A stretch of 64,000 nt of DNA, from IMG/VR virus record IMGVR_UViG_3300030012_004221, positions 1 through 64,000 of that record; one strand, written 5' to 3'. Position 1 is the stretch's first letter. Every line of letters begins with the position of its first letter. Below the pieces are notes generated by a model. That model saw only the letters and a list, made by a program, of their open reading frames with translations, had not been told where the DNA came from and searched no databases. The position numbers and the translations under genes were made by a program. This document shows, one piece after another, positions 26,501 through 34,938 of this stretch. Source of the DNA: a virus.

Positions 26501-28510
26501 TCTTAAACCAGATATTGTACCTTTCTTTTTAGTAAGATAAGCCATATTATGGAATAGACGTTTATAAATTTCTTTACTTACTTTATCTATAGCATAAGGG
26601 AAACCTGGGTTTATAATTGATTCTACATAACCTTCCCATGAGTATTCTGGGTCCCAATAATTTACTACTGATCCACTATTTACAGCTATATATTGTGTAA
26701 TTAATTCACTTCCTGTTGGTGGTACATAACTACCATTGTCTTCACCTGCTAAACCTATAAAATTACCTTGATTATTATAATTGTTTCCAAACGTTTCAAA
26801 TCCTAAACTTTTAATAGCATCAGCAGCTAATCCTAATGGTAATCCTTCATCTGGGTTGTTTGTTGTATTGTATCTTTCACTTAATGCTTTTGTATAAAGC
26901 CATACTTCATCAAAAGATTGACCTACCATATTAGCAAAAGTTACATAATTTTCATTTTCAGAATTTTCAACAATGTATTGTGGTATAGTATAATATAACC
27001 AATTTTGATTATTTTCATCATATAAAGATGCTGATAGAATGATACCTCCATAGTATTGGTTACTTTCAATATCACTACCTAGCCATTCTAATACTTCTGT
27101 ACTTCCTGTTGGTAATAATTCAAACGGATAGGCTGATCCTGTTTTTGGATACGCAAATACTGATGATGTGTTGTAATATAAATAAGTTTCATATCCATCA
27201 AAATTCTCTATTAAATTTGTAATATTGGTTTGTAAGCTAGCTAAACTTTGAGATATAGCAGTTACATTAGGATTAGAACCCGTTATTGAAGTTATACTTT
27301 CTATATCTGCTTCAAAAGCTTGTATTTGTGATACTTTTTCATAAAAATTATTAACTCTTTCTTTAGCAGAAGAAAAATTAACAAATTCATTATATGTGTT
27401 ATATGAATAATTAGGTGTTATAGTTACACCTCTTTGATTTAAAATATTTAAAACTTGATTTAATGATTCAGATGATTTTGTTTCTACTAAATCATTTCTT
27501 GATTTTAATGTAGTTGAATTATTAACTAAGTCTTGTAATGATATATTAATATTAGGTCCTTTAATATAAGTTGCATTATCAATAAACGTTTGTATATCTT
27601 CAGCATAATTAATTTTATAAGCAACACTTTCTCCTACTTTAGTTACTACATATAATTCATCTTTTGTTTTAAATTGAACTGGAAGGGCATCATATAGTTT
27701 AATTAATACTCTTGGTTCTACTCCTGTTTCATCTAAGATACAATTTACAGCTATTTGATAATCATTATTAAATAAACTAATATAAAACTCATCAAAATTT
27801 TCTGATGAATCTAATGATTCTTTTAAAGATTTATAACTATCTAAAATTTCATCTTTTGATATAAAATTAGATTTTAAAGCTATTTCTGTTCTATCACCTG
27901 ATATTTCTGATATATAAAAAGTTTTTTCTATACTAGATCCTAACTCATAATTAATAAAATTATAAGCTGTAAATACTTGACCAGCATCAAACCCTAAATT
28001 AAATGCATCTGTTGTTGGGTCTAATTTAATAGCATTAGTTATAGAAGATGTAGGAGGATTTTCAACTACTACGTTTTCACCTGTTTCTGCGTTTGTATAT
28101 GAACCTGTTAATAGTGTACTATCTGAATTTTTACCTATTGACCATCCTGTAAAATTATAATTTACACTTGCTAAATTTTTATCTGCATCATATACAAAAA
28201 ATTCGACTAAATTTTCTCCTTGAGTAAATGAACCTGTTATATTTTCACTTGGAATAATTTCTTGATCTTGTAATTCAAAACCATCACCAAATTCTGTTAA
28301 TGTATTAGGATTAATAGGGACACAAGAAGCACTAACAGGAATAGCAATATTATCACTTTCTACTACTTCATCTGTTTTTAAAGGTTCTACTGGGTTAGGT
28401 AATTGAATTGAAGAAGTAGTTACTAATTTTTCTTCTTTAATTTCTCTTACTCTTCCAGTTCCTCTTTCTAATGGACTTTCTTCTCTAAATTCGTCTCTAT
28501 ATCTTGACAT
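20564..28510 (-). CDS. Giant 2648-aa baseplate/tail structural protein with LamG-like segment
   Basis: The largest gene in the window. It starts MSRYRDEFREESPLERGTGR and is rich in Ser, Thr, Asn, Gly and Tyr. Around residues 600-750 a helical stretch (LTKKKGTISGLRQLINIWGI) precedes a region with aromatic beta strands. At about 850-980 WWSVLLQRDTHVSQSLNTS, WNAFGVGDPNGVYVGGYISG and SGSFQEFRYYSNAISESVFH look like a concanavalin/LamG fold. KSYVPARSSVTTGVIIKQHM near 1220 is a second conserved-looking block. The lack of long coiled coils argues against a tape measure. A gp7-like wedge or fibre-attachment protein is likeliest. Confidence 0.75.
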   Translation of the reverse strand: MSRYRDEFREESPLERGTGRVREIKEEKLVTTSSIQLPNPVEPLKTDEVVESDNIAIPVSASCVPINPNTLTEFGDGFELQDQEIIPSENITGSFTQGENLVEFFVYDADKNLASVNYNFTGWSIGKNSDSTLLTGSYTNAETGENVVVENPPTSSITNAIKLDPTTDAFNLGFDAGQVFTAYNFINYELGSSIEKTFYISEISGDRTEIALKSNFISKDEILDSYKSLKESLDSSENFDEFYISLFNNDYQIAVNCILDETGVEPRVLIKLYDALPVQFKTKDELYVVTKVGESVAYKINYAEDIQTFIDNATYIKGPNINISLQDLVNNSTTLKSRNDLVETKSSESLNQVLNILNQRGVTITPNYSYNTYNEFVNFSSAKERVNNFYEKVSQIQAFEADIESITSITGSNPNVTAISQSLASLQTNITNLIENFDGYETYLYYNTSSVFAYPKTGSAYPFELLPTGSTEVLEWLGSDIESNQYYGGIILSASLYDENNQNWLYYTIPQYIVENSENENYVTFANMVGQSFDEVWLYTKALSERYNTTNNPDEGLPLGLAADAIKSLGFETFGNNYNNQGNFIGLAGEDNGSYVPPTGSELITQYIAVNSGSVVNYWDPEYSWEGYVESIINPGFPYAIDKVSKEIYKRLFHNMAYLTKKKGTISGLRQLINIWGIPNTILRINEFGGKNRDNSNDYDLWYNRFSYAYTPVATQYLASSSVLVPWMPLERNHIANVTEAGDNEFIVPDGVAVRFKTTGFPSSSFAGTNFSQSILSKKSNTTADNKVDWAISLQYDEQPSGSYSGSSFSNFYEYGNLSFFLSGSESEGGTVQSPKIYLPFFNKGWWSVLLQRDTHVSQSLNTSATTYTLFAANNQYNGDDGNTIGWTGSASITISDPGNSSSLNESWNAFGVGDPNGVYVGGYISGSNVGTVKSGSGGSDGFTAITNPSSKIFSGSFQEFRYYSNAISESVFHDFVMNPESVEGNAITGSQSSFDIVNFRAPLGNELEQLFTSSGSDPYTVQITSSHPAITGSAPLVITGSFINPANSTVTSSYDWIIYYNLNSRTYSKPNYEVYQLDQPSIGIRNRISNKIQVEDGDAYGNVLSRQISIDQNYKISKSYTEDTNNLEVGFSPQDEVNDDIIATYGHGVISDAIADPRFITSSDYFYPKLRETAEDYFKKYTQGNVWDYIRLIKYFDNSLFKAIKSYVPARSSVTTGVIIKQHMLERNRRPAVQITPNTTIAFGTSGSFVTSSADTGALYGTGVYGTGVYGTEGTDTAWGANTLNVAQVFQNLELNANIPLGSYSGAIPTFTGGPAFYSTPVDFTYFTQSGTVSITGSTSQIPLSNSGSFFYSSSTETALAPEGELQSFIQAGFQMTGSSNRVTMDLNNVYIQKLNDLEGNTPGSSCLKTTKHIKSKVQFDMTRVSDGADLEPQFQITSSKRGVIYNQTETFPNPTELTHTSSYLEFFPDERLFFNFIMQGAENTFTNTFLRFGDLKDEHSGSIGKFIGDPVSQQGWFDEYETISGSVLEWNGYQEQFFNGEYSGSEVVAMTQSLLNNPFARAPMPDTTYHLIIDQYNGLDSPVTSTALFGMRMLIYEYDSADAALSSIKGDFFDGVLTPTTNTGALAIVQSGTNAENHFIYSLILPMQVIRDPDGAKAESADLAATSGEFRSDLLVPFPSFGAHDETDMYSTWTNPQFEDDGTVIYGFNQTNPLIKFTQMSIANPNTSGKTWSFLNTGLLGNLNSGILHSGYFGRTRIVERDFLDATGSQVSDAALGTEDYVYYRFPNTSLEKGRPIRLEANDGTKPGGAGSGTSFVTIVCDGVGNEKGVNLPFNFSTFAAQQQNFLDTIATASYAPGTGSLFLLGTSFTSSYFHDIGNWVPSALVFSRFSIDSQNNLVDNVSTLLNPNVDFNFDLNVSQSGEPFLDWTNTSGSRFRQIYNQIKGIVSNNEGSTIGFAYEANSLGRNGTRVLSGSAEGYVSTAAGALTIDNVGGGFSVGQEYSVLNVTTGTDTGIIIRVDSVVGSGGLATFTIINGGFGNSNGDEWTTNKGSSEAFGTLSLETANNGIYSSSFANSQFIAFDPTAPNQDEFYNTAFNPLINNASSSIKNTYIMKVEYDDGEDTPSNIIPIVQRTAEKAQVPDSNYTKTRIINPRYVGSEIQSADYNFYTPATSSITFLNALSGSVVSQSTWPGDNSYANQAVINKNPIYFARFKSSYNNLNLPGTYTFEIESLIQSPTSSVLGRKAPQTPEVIKVDGSGNNLTEVRSTFELDRKVAVAYDSLKFKSVDYGKLKTGDNVIFQGALEMQTIGAATTGKTGPPNEFRYPTFTPTMSFFTASWVNDSNESFADVSASLAVSGVNTPDGFLATGSNCLFLRGAGGIFEAAFSTKGDENTQFVSGPGLAIVNSMNHCVSQSLRALLDDDGVPTMVIPGIPQALSASFAVGDNNNEDSEFYWRQDFSGSTLGGYKEADAPLPFLIKVNDEIECTYISNTQFSAQSDPVFKTTVFHVTSITGSFGPSVPAAGLFSASYCDSSQCFAAEAMSPLAQQDNIRNKVFVYPDPSQQNVIGGLIGQFTIRRRVNADDRVIVYQTPPTTIGVGATTGSGGGFLIPNDFTPQQKRNALTLINQLKLKNAFRDDSELPDPVP

Positions 28511-28521
28511 TAATTTTTATT

Positions 28522-28923
28522 TTAAGCTTCTCCTCTTGTGGATACAGCTGATGCTACATTAGAGTTACTATTTTCATTAAAATTAGCTATTACGTCAGCT
28601 ATTTCTTGTCTTACTTCTAAATTTTCAGTTCTTAATTCTGCTATTTCTTCTAGTAAGGCTTCAATTTCTTCTTTTTGTGGTTCATAATCAATATACTCAC
28701 CACTTGTTTTTACTAAATATTCATGTGAATTTATATCACCCGTTTTAGGAATTTCATAAAAAAACTTCTCATACAAGCTCCAAAAATCTTCTAATGTAGC
28801 CAAATTTAAATCAAAAAACTGAGGGTCAAGTTCACTCTGTAATTGAGTAAAATCAGTATTAACTGTTTCATTAAATTTAGTTTTATCAAAAACTGTTCTT
28901 TTTAAATCTATATTTTTACTCAT
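28522..28923 (-). CDS. Small structural partner with coiled-coil C-terminus
   Basis: 133 residues. The first 90 are mixed (FWSLYEKFFYEIPKTGDINS), then EEIEALLEEIAELRTENLEV forms a clear heptad coiled coil, with a Ser/Asn-rich end. It lies 11 nt before the giant gene and overlaps the gene before it by 4 nt, which suggests a chaperone, adaptor or oligomerising baseplate component for the giant. Family not recognised. Confidence 0.7.
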   Translation of the reverse strand: MSKNIDLKRTVFDKTKFNETVNTDFTQLQSELDPQFFDLNLATLEDFWSLYEKFFYEIPKTGDINSHEYLVKTSGEYIDYEPQKEEIEALLEEIAELRTENLEVRQEIADVIANFNENSNSNVASAVSTRGEA

Positions 28924-30071
28924 CCATTAACTACTTTAAACATTATATTTTCATCAAAAACTTTAGTTACATCTCCTATTTTAGTTTTTACTAAAATTGT
29001 ATAGTATCTTTCAGGTTCTAAACCATTCATATATAAATCAAAATAACTTGAAGTGGCATCAGCACTAATTCTCGTATAATCACTATCGAAATCTATCACA
29101 AATTCATTTGTTTCTGTGTCTTTTACAGCATATAATGAATGTGATTCTGGAAGATAAAAATTAGTAGTGTATAAAGATGCTGTTAAAAATACTCTATCTG
29201 GGTATTTTGGCATTGCAGCAAATCTTAATCTTGGTACACTTTGAGAATAATAAGTTCCTTGATTATTAAATAATGAAATAAAACTTTCTACCTGTGGTAA
29301 TATAGTATTAGTAGATGAACCAGTATCAAATGTATAATCATTCCATCTAAATTCTAATTCAGGTGGGTATATAGTATTAGTATCAATTGAAAAATATTTA
29401 AATGTTGTTGTTGTTTCTTTTGTTCTTTTAAATTCAACTGAATCAGTATTTTTAACTAAAAATCCTTGATTAGCAAATCCATCAGTATTATCTAAAGAAT
29501 AACTATACCAAGTTTCAACTGTGTTTTTAACATCTACTAAAATATCTTTTGGATTAGCATATGTAAATACTTGAGATTGTGTTACTGGATCTAATGATGA
29601 TATATTTGATCCTGTATACCAATTTCCACCTCCCGTTACACTTCCTGAAAATGATGCTGTTACATAAGTTGCAAAACCACTTGTAGGCCATAAAGTAGAC
29701 CCAGAAAAATCTAACCAATTCCAACTTGTTCCATTTACAACTTCTGGTGCATCATTAAATTTTCCTGTTCCCATACCCCAATTACCAGCTACTGGGTAAA
29801 ATTCTAATGTTTGATCTAAATTTAATCCTGTTACTACAGCATGATAATTTCTTAAATATGCTGTCCATTCAGATTTACCTGTTCCTATTTTATTTGTTAT
29901 TACATTTGTAATTTCACTATCAGAAAATTTAAGTACATATCTACTTACTTGGCCTAAACCACTTGCTAAATAGGTTCTTGCTTCTAATAGTTCATCTCTA
30001 CCTGTGTTTCTATTTGGAAACTCAGTGTATAATGTTGCATCTTTTTCTGGGAATATTTTATATACAGCCAT
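28920..30071 (-). CDS. Baseplate/tail structural protein (DNRLRE-like)
   Basis: 383 residues beginning MAVYKIFPEKDATLYTEFPN, followed by RNTGRDELLEARTYLASG. Initial strands with a K-DATLYTEFPNRNTG-DE pattern resemble DNRLRE-type beta domains used as adhesive or scaffold modules. The remaining sequence is beta-prone with many aromatic residues. It lies between gp6-like genes and the giant, in the normal place for a wedge or fibre-connector protein. Exact counterpart in T4 not determined. Confidence 0.7.
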   Translation of the reverse strand: MAVYKIFPEKDATLYTEFPNRNTGRDELLEARTYLASGLGQVSRYVLKFSDSEITNVITNKIGTGKSEWTAYLRNYHAVVTGLNLDQTLEFYPVAGNWGMGTGKFNDAPEVVNGTSWNWLDFSGSTLWPTSGFATYVTASFSGSVTGGGNWYTGSNISSLDPVTQSQVFTYANPKDILVDVKNTVETWYSYSLDNTDGFANQGFLVKNTDSVEFKRTKETTTTFKYFSIDTNTIYPPELEFRWNDYTFDTGSSTNTILPQVESFISLFNNQGTYYSQSVPRLRFAAMPKYPDRVFLTASLYTTNFYLPESHSLYAVKDTETNEFVIDFDSDYTRISADATSSYFDLYMNGLEPERYYTILVKTKIGDVTKVFDENIMFKVVNG

Positions 30072-30074
30072 GTC

Positions 30075-30650
30075 TTATACGGTTTTATTATCGGTTTTAT
30101 ATTTAATTATAGATTCCATATAAGTGTTTTCTGGAGTATATGCATTTAATTCTGACGTTGAATCCTGACCATCTCTAGTTTTTAAAGGAGTACCCATACT
30201 TGGAAGTGGGGTTGTAGGACTTGTTGATGCTTTATAATTAGTATAAGTACCTTCACCACCTACAGTATTAAATTGATTTGGAGCTACCCTATTTGGACCT
30301 CCTGTTCCTCCTTGTCTTACCCCGGCTTCATCTGAGGTATTATCTAATGCTGTTACTTTTAAAATGCCTTCATCAGTAACTTCACCACCAGCATCAACTG
30401 ATACTAACGCTGATTTTTGGTTTCCTTCTTGCATATAAGGTTCTGTTGGTGAATATCTAGCCGAAAAACCACCATATTCAACACCATTTATTGTAACAGG
30501 ATCAGTATTAATAGGACCTCCTAAGGGTTCTTTATTTTCTAAATCTAGATTAGTTTTATTAAAACTTCCTCTTAACCCTTCTCTAGTACCTTTAACATCT
30601 AAATCTTCATTCGGTTTAATATTTGGTATGTCATTTCTTCCTTTTGCCAT
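30075..30650 (-). CDS. Hydrophilic, low-complexity structural protein
   Basis: 191 residues, rich in Gly, Asn, Thr, Pro and Asp and almost without hydrophobic clusters (NDIPNIKPNEDLDVKGTREG, TSPTTPLPSMGTPL). It is predicted by eye to be largely disordered, perhaps a linker wrapping around baseplate parts. It lies 10 nt from the gp6-like gene. I recognise no family. Confidence 0.65.
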   Translation of the reverse strand: MAKGRNDIPNIKPNEDLDVKGTREGLRGSFNKTNLDLENKEPLGGPINTDPVTINGVEYGGFSARYSPTEPYMQEGNQKSALVSVDAGGEVTDEGILKVTALDNTSDEAGVRQGGTGGPNRVAPNQFNTVGGEGTYTNYKASTSPTTPLPSMGTPLKTRDGQDSTSELNAYTPENTYMESIIKYKTDNKTV

Positions 30651-30660
30651 AATTTAAATT

Positions 30661-32523
30661 TTATATTGGTACTACTCTACCTTTAATATCTGAATTAGGG
30701 AATTTAACTTCAAAAATCATAGGATCAATTGATGGATAAACAACACCATCAATTGTAGCACCTGGGATGTCATAAGCAAAATCACTATATCCTAATGCTA
30801 CACCTGTTAAATTATTAATTTGAATGTTTTTTACAGTTTGAACTCCTTCTACTTTATCTAATAAAACAAATAGATCTGAAAATAATATTGGTTGGTTTAT
30901 TTGCCAGTCATCTATATCAAAGTAATTAGATAATGAATCTATACATCTAGTTAAAACTTCACTATTGTTATAATTAGGTAATACTATTATATCAAATACT
31001 ACTTCAATATTAATAACAAAAGCATCTTTTATTTTAATAGAATCATTAATCATTCTATATTCTGCTAAATATGTTCTTAAATTTCTTTTAATTAATGATG
31101 ATGCTGATCTTAATTTTTTATCTGCATCATAAGTTAAAACATATAAATCTAAAATTGTTGGTAATTCACCTGGTTGGTAATCAGCTATTTTAGTTGGAAT
31201 AGCATATGCCTTTGCAATAGTACCTAAATTAGAAGGCATTGATAAAGTTCTAATTAAATAATCTTCTTTAGTTACTGCTCTTAATTGGTTTTGGAAATTA
31301 CCTACTGCATTTAATCTTAATTCTTCTATAGTATCACCATCTTGACCTCCATCTGCAGCTAATGGATTATTAGCTGATACTGATGCAAATATTGTGTTTG
31401 CTAAAGCTGTATCTGCTAAGTTTGGATTAACAAAAGTAAAATTAGTATCATCTAAAACAGTTAATGTACCTGCTTCTACATTTGAACTTACACCCCCACC
31501 AGTTAAATATCTAAATGTTAATGTTGTATTATATGGAGCAATTCCATAAGTATTTGTAAATATGAAGTTTAAAGGGGAAAATGCTGTTGTTAATTGGTCT
31601 CTTTCAAATGGTAAACCTAAACCTACATTATCAGGATTAGGAATTATTGTTTCATCATTATTTTTAGTTGAACCAGCCCCAAATTGAATTTGTAAAGAAC
31701 CTGAGTCTAAAAATCTAGTTACAAATCTTCTTTGTACTTGTTTTAACTGTAATAAATAAGGAGCATCTTCTTCTATATTATATGTTGGATCATTTGTATT
31801 TGTGTTTCTTATTGTATCATATACGTTTTCTTGCGCCATATTAGGTACTTCATACCACTCATTATCATCTGTATCTTTACAATCTAAAACGCCTATAATA
31901 TTAGAAGCTTTTATTGTTCTACTATCAAATCTTTCAGCTGCTGTAAAAGTAAAATCAATTGTGTTTATTGTAGCTGATATTGCTTTTCTACTCTTTTTTA
32001 ATAGATAAAATGTTGGGTTAACACCTGATATTTGGTATACAGAAACTGTAGTTGGATCTAAGGATCCTGATGCAGAAAAATCAACAACATCTTCTATTAA
32101 GAATTGTTGAGATGAATCAATATTAGATGTAATTTGAGTGTTTTCTGGTATAATCATTGCATAATCATAGTCAGGAACATATTCTCCACCCTCTAATTTA
32201 GCAGGAACTTGTTGGAAAAAATCTATATTAACACTAGCAGCTGTTGTTACTTTAGGTTCATAACCTAGTAAATAAGCCATTTGATATAAATTTTCTTGTT
32301 GTCTTGCTTTTTGAATAAATGTTTCTTGTATTTGATTATCTAAATAAAATGATAAAACATCACCTACATAAGAAGCCATTTCCATAAATAGCATACCTGT
32401 AGATGTATCTGAAAAATCATTAAATGTATCAGGAAAATAAGTTTTAGAATAGTTAATTAAAGCATTTCTAAATTGGTTAAAATCCCTATCAATATATCTT
32501 ATGTCTCTTTTTAAATCAGCCAT
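30661..32523 (-). CDS. 6: Baseplate wedge protein, gp6/baseplate-J type
   Basis: 620 residues starting MADLKRDIRYIDRDFNQFRN, a well-known opening of T4-like gp6 proteins. FMEMASYVGDVLSFYLDNQI (about 45-65) and QENLYQMAYLLGYEPK follow. A middle beta region leads to AVTKEDYLIRTLSMPSNLGT near 420 and ILFSDLFVLLDKVEGVQTVK near 555, the conserved baseplate-J-like core. gp6 forms the wedge ring around the hub. It overlaps the gp25-like gene by one nucleotide (TAATG), the usual 25-6 order. Confidence 0.92.
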   Translation of the reverse strand: MADLKRDIRYIDRDFNQFRNALINYSKTYFPDTFNDFSDTSTGMLFMEMASYVGDVLSFYLDNQIQETFIQKARQQENLYQMAYLLGYEPKVTTAASVNIDFFQQVPAKLEGGEYVPDYDYAMIIPENTQITSNIDSSQQFLIEDVVDFSASGSLDPTTVSVYQISGVNPTFYLLKKSRKAISATINTIDFTFTAAERFDSRTIKASNIIGVLDCKDTDDNEWYEVPNMAQENVYDTIRNTNTNDPTYNIEEDAPYLLQLKQVQRRFVTRFLDSGSLQIQFGAGSTKNNDETIIPNPDNVGLGLPFERDQLTTAFSPLNFIFTNTYGIAPYNTTLTFRYLTGGGVSSNVEAGTLTVLDDTNFTFVNPNLADTALANTIFASVSANNPLAADGGQDGDTIEELRLNAVGNFQNQLRAVTKEDYLIRTLSMPSNLGTIAKAYAIPTKIADYQPGELPTILDLYVLTYDADKKLRSASSLIKRNLRTYLAEYRMINDSIKIKDAFVINIEVVFDIIVLPNYNNSEVLTRCIDSLSNYFDIDDWQINQPILFSDLFVLLDKVEGVQTVKNIQINNLTGVALGYSDFAYDIPGATIDGVVYPSIDPMIFEVKFPNSDIKGRVVPI

Positions 32524-32930
32524 TATTGTAGTAGTATGTTTATTTCATCACTTATATCAAAATTTTCTATTTGATAAGTTAATGTAAAATTAATTTCATT
32601 ATTATCTGGTTGATTATCAAATTGAATCTCTAAGATTATAACATTAGGGAAAAATAGTGATATATCATCCTGAATTCTTGCCTTCAAATCATCAGTAGTT
32701 CTATCTAAAATTTGTTCAAATAATAAAGCTCTTAAATCAGCCCCAAAATTTGGATTAAAAACTCTTTCACCTCTATTAGTTAATAAATAATTAATTAAAT
32801 TAGATTTTGTTTGTTCTCTAGTTGTAAATGTAGGGTTAAACACAGCAGGTCCATTAAAAGGAAGAGAAAACCCTACGGCTTTTCTTCCGATTGAATCTAT
32901 TGGATATTTACTTGCTATTATTCTTGCCAT
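32523..32930 (-). CDS. 25: Baseplate wedge protein gp25 (GpW/gp25 family)
   Basis: 135 residues, the usual family length. NPTFTTREQTKSNLINYLLT, NRGERVFNPNFGADLRALLF and a helix-strand end (ILEIQFDNQPDNNEINFTLT) are the diagnostic gp25 blocks, including the R-G-E-R turn. gp25 sits in the wedge and helps start sheath polymerisation. It starts and ends with one-nucleotide overlaps with its neighbours. Confidence 0.94.
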   Translation of the reverse strand: MARIIASKYPIDSIGRKAVGFSLPFNGPAVFNPTFTTREQTKSNLINYLLTNRGERVFNPNFGADLRALLFEQILDRTTDDLKARIQDDISLFFPNVIILEIQFDNQPDNNEINFTLTYQIENFDISDEINILLQ

Positions 32931-33274
32931 TATTTTTTCATTAATGATGCTATTTGTGACATATCAACTTCTCCTGCTGGTAGTGCTCCATTAGCTGAAT
33001 CAAAACCAGGTTGAGGTGTAAAACTTTGAGGTACATTATTAGTTGTAAAAGCAGCTGCAGTATCACCTAATATATTTTGATAAGCTGCTCTTTTTTCGGA
33101 AGCTGACATAACTGGTTGTTGTGGAGCTTGATGTTCTACAACTGGAGTTGATGTTATCTGTTGAGGGGCAACTTTAGGAGTTTTTACAGCTTCCAATAAA
33201 ATATCTTTTAATTCTTCTTGAATTGCTTCTCTAACTGCTTCTTTTATTATCTTTTTTAACTCTGATGACTTCAT
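32930..33274 (-). CDS. Small helical protein with capsid-targeting-like N-terminus, between baseplate genes
   Basis: 114 residues starting MKSSELKKIIKEAVREAIQE, closely similar to the start of the acidic repeat protein at 6984-7598 (MKKSELKEIIKSA). ILLE|A occurs near residue 28, a gp21-type site. The middle is Pro/Gln/Val-rich and probably unfolded; the end is a short helix (MSQIASLMKK). A late-type element lies 6 nt upstream. Its place in the baseplate operon is unexpected for a capsid cargo and leaves the function open. Confidence 0.7.
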   Translation of the reverse strand: MKSSELKKIIKEAVREAIQEELKDILLEAVKTPKVAPQQITSTPVVEHQAPQQPVMSASEKRAAYQNILGDTAAAFTTNNVPQSFTPQPGFDSANGALPAGEVDMSQIASLMKK

Positions 33275-33280
33275 TTTTTA

Positions 33281-33290
33281 TTATAAATAT
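33281..33290 (-). promoter_or_regulatory. Late-type element ATATTTATAA
   Basis: Minus strand AATATTTATAATAAAAA, 6 nt before the ATG at 33274, in the 51-bp gap of the baseplate operon. Confidence 0.5.
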
Positions 33291-33325
33291 TATTATTATT
33301 AATTTTTTTAATTATTTTCGATGAT

Positions 33326-34936
33326 CTAATCATCATCTGTTTGTTCTAGTCTCACATATGTTTCAGCTTGATACTGAGGTAATATGTTATCTTGTTGAAT
33401 TACATTTAATTTAAATGAATATTCTCCAATTTCGTTGTAAGTGTATCTAAAAACTCTAGTTGCATTTTCAGATGTATATGTTTTAGTTGAAAAATCTGGG
33501 TTTTGATTAGTATTTAAATTTAATAATATATCTGGAACAAATGTTACCCCTACTATAGGGTCTTGTGTTTGACTTGAACCAAACCCTGTTGTATTATTAA
33601 ATGGGTTAATACCAGTTTTTATATAAATTCCTACAGACTGGGAAACAGCTGTTGTAATAACTCTACCTAATATTTGATTTAGAGAAGGATTGCTAAAGTT
33701 TGTAGGTAAATCAATGTGTCTACTTTCAGTACCATCATTTTCTAAATTACCCATATCAAATGATATAGCTAACCCTGGTGTTTGGTTAGTTGTACCTTGA
33801 GGACCAGATGAACCTTGTACACTAACTGCAGCCGTTGTATCTGTAGTTGTTTGATTACCTCTATTAAATTCACCTGATGTATTAAAATTAGTATTATTAT
33901 TTATATACCAAGTAGTATCTAGTTGTTCTATTACAAATTTTGCTTCTTCAACTAATACCTCAACAGAAGTACTATATGAATATTTTTTACCATAAATGTT
34001 ATAAACAACAATACCTTTATAAGGATTACCATCAAATTGGTTTATATTTTCTGCTCTAATTCTTCTTTGTGGAAAAGCAAATTCATTATTGGGATTATAT
34101 TCTAAAGTAAGTAACCAATCAGGGTTTGGAAATCCTGTTTTTTGATATAGAAACCTAGGATTAGCTCCTGGTTGTAATCTTCTAGTTAATTCTTCCTCAC
34201 TTGCTACATTTATATTAACATCAGTAGATATACCAGAAGTTGCTGCTACATTTCCTATTGTATTCATTAACCAATTTAAAGCACTAGCTTCATCTGATAA
34301 TGTCCAAGACACAGGAACTGTTTCCGGTATAGGAGGTATATTTAAGTTTAGGTCAATTTGAGAAGCATAGTAATTTCCATTAAAGGTAACATGATCTCCT
34401 ATATTATATTCAACATCAGGTCTCCATTCAAGATCACCTAATAATTCTTCAATACATTCATTTAAAACCCCATCTAATATTGTTAATTTATCTAATACTA
34501 TTTGAGATGATTCTGTTACTGTTTTTGCAACTGGTGGGACTATTTTAAGTGATGCTTTTGCTCCTTTTACTAAATCCCCTAATGTATCTAAGGAATCAGC
34601 TAATAAGGTTATTACATTAACTGGAATACCAATACCCGGAGGGACTGATGTTGGTAATGGTATACTTTTAATTACTTTAACAGCCGTTCCAACTGTTGTA
34701 ACTATAGTTTTAGTAGCATTTACTGTACTATTAACTCTTGAAAACTCACCTAATACATTAGATAATGCAGACTGAATTTGATTTTTTTGTTGTACTATTT
34801 TTAATAATTCATCCTTAGGAGGACATGATTCTTTAAATTTTTCAATCAAATCATCAATAGCTAATTCAAACTTCGAAGTATTTTTTATAATTCGAGTTGT
34901 AGATTTTACTAATAATTTCCCTAATGCTGAGCTCAT
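33326..34936 (-). CDS. Baseplate structural protein with CBM5/12-like chitin-binding motif
   Basis: 536 residues. The first 170 are helical with hydrophobic heptads (KTIVTTVGTAVKVIKSIPLP, VITLLADSLDTLGDLVKGAK). At about 172-205 comes LEWRPDVEYNIGDHVTFNGN then YYASQIDLN, the W-x(3)-V-x-Y-x-x-GD-V-x-x-NG-x-YYA pattern of small carbohydrate-binding modules. The rest is beta-prone. The helical start could anchor to the hub while the CBM-like module contacts host polysaccharide. It follows the gp5-like gene by 2 nt. Role inferred. Confidence 0.75.
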   Translation of the reverse strand: MSSALGKLLVKSTTRIIKNTSKFELAIDDLIEKFKESCPPKDELLKIVQQKNQIQSALSNVLGEFSRVNSTVNATKTIVTTVGTAVKVIKSIPLPTSVPPGIGIPVNVITLLADSLDTLGDLVKGAKASLKIVPPVAKTVTESSQIVLDKLTILDGVLNECIEELLGDLEWRPDVEYNIGDHVTFNGNYYASQIDLNLNIPPIPETVPVSWTLSDEASALNWLMNTIGNVAATSGISTDVNINVASEEELTRRLQPGANPRFLYQKTGFPNPDWLLTLEYNPNNEFAFPQRRIRAENINQFDGNPYKGIVVYNIYGKKYSYSTSVEVLVEEAKFVIEQLDTTWYINNNTNFNTSGEFNRGNQTTTDTTAAVSVQGSSGPQGTTNQTPGLAISFDMGNLENDGTESRHIDLPTNFSNPSLNQILGRVITTAVSQSVGIYIKTGINPFNNTTGFGSSQTQDPIVGVTFVPDILLNLNTNQNPDFSTKTYTSENATRVFRYTYNEIGEYSFKLNVIQQDNILPQYQAETYVRLEQTDDD

Positions 34937-34938
34937 TT

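Noticed and set aside
20564-28510. Tape-measure identity for the giant gene
   Set aside because: No long alpha-helical or coiled-coil stretch, and beta-rich LamG-like composition.
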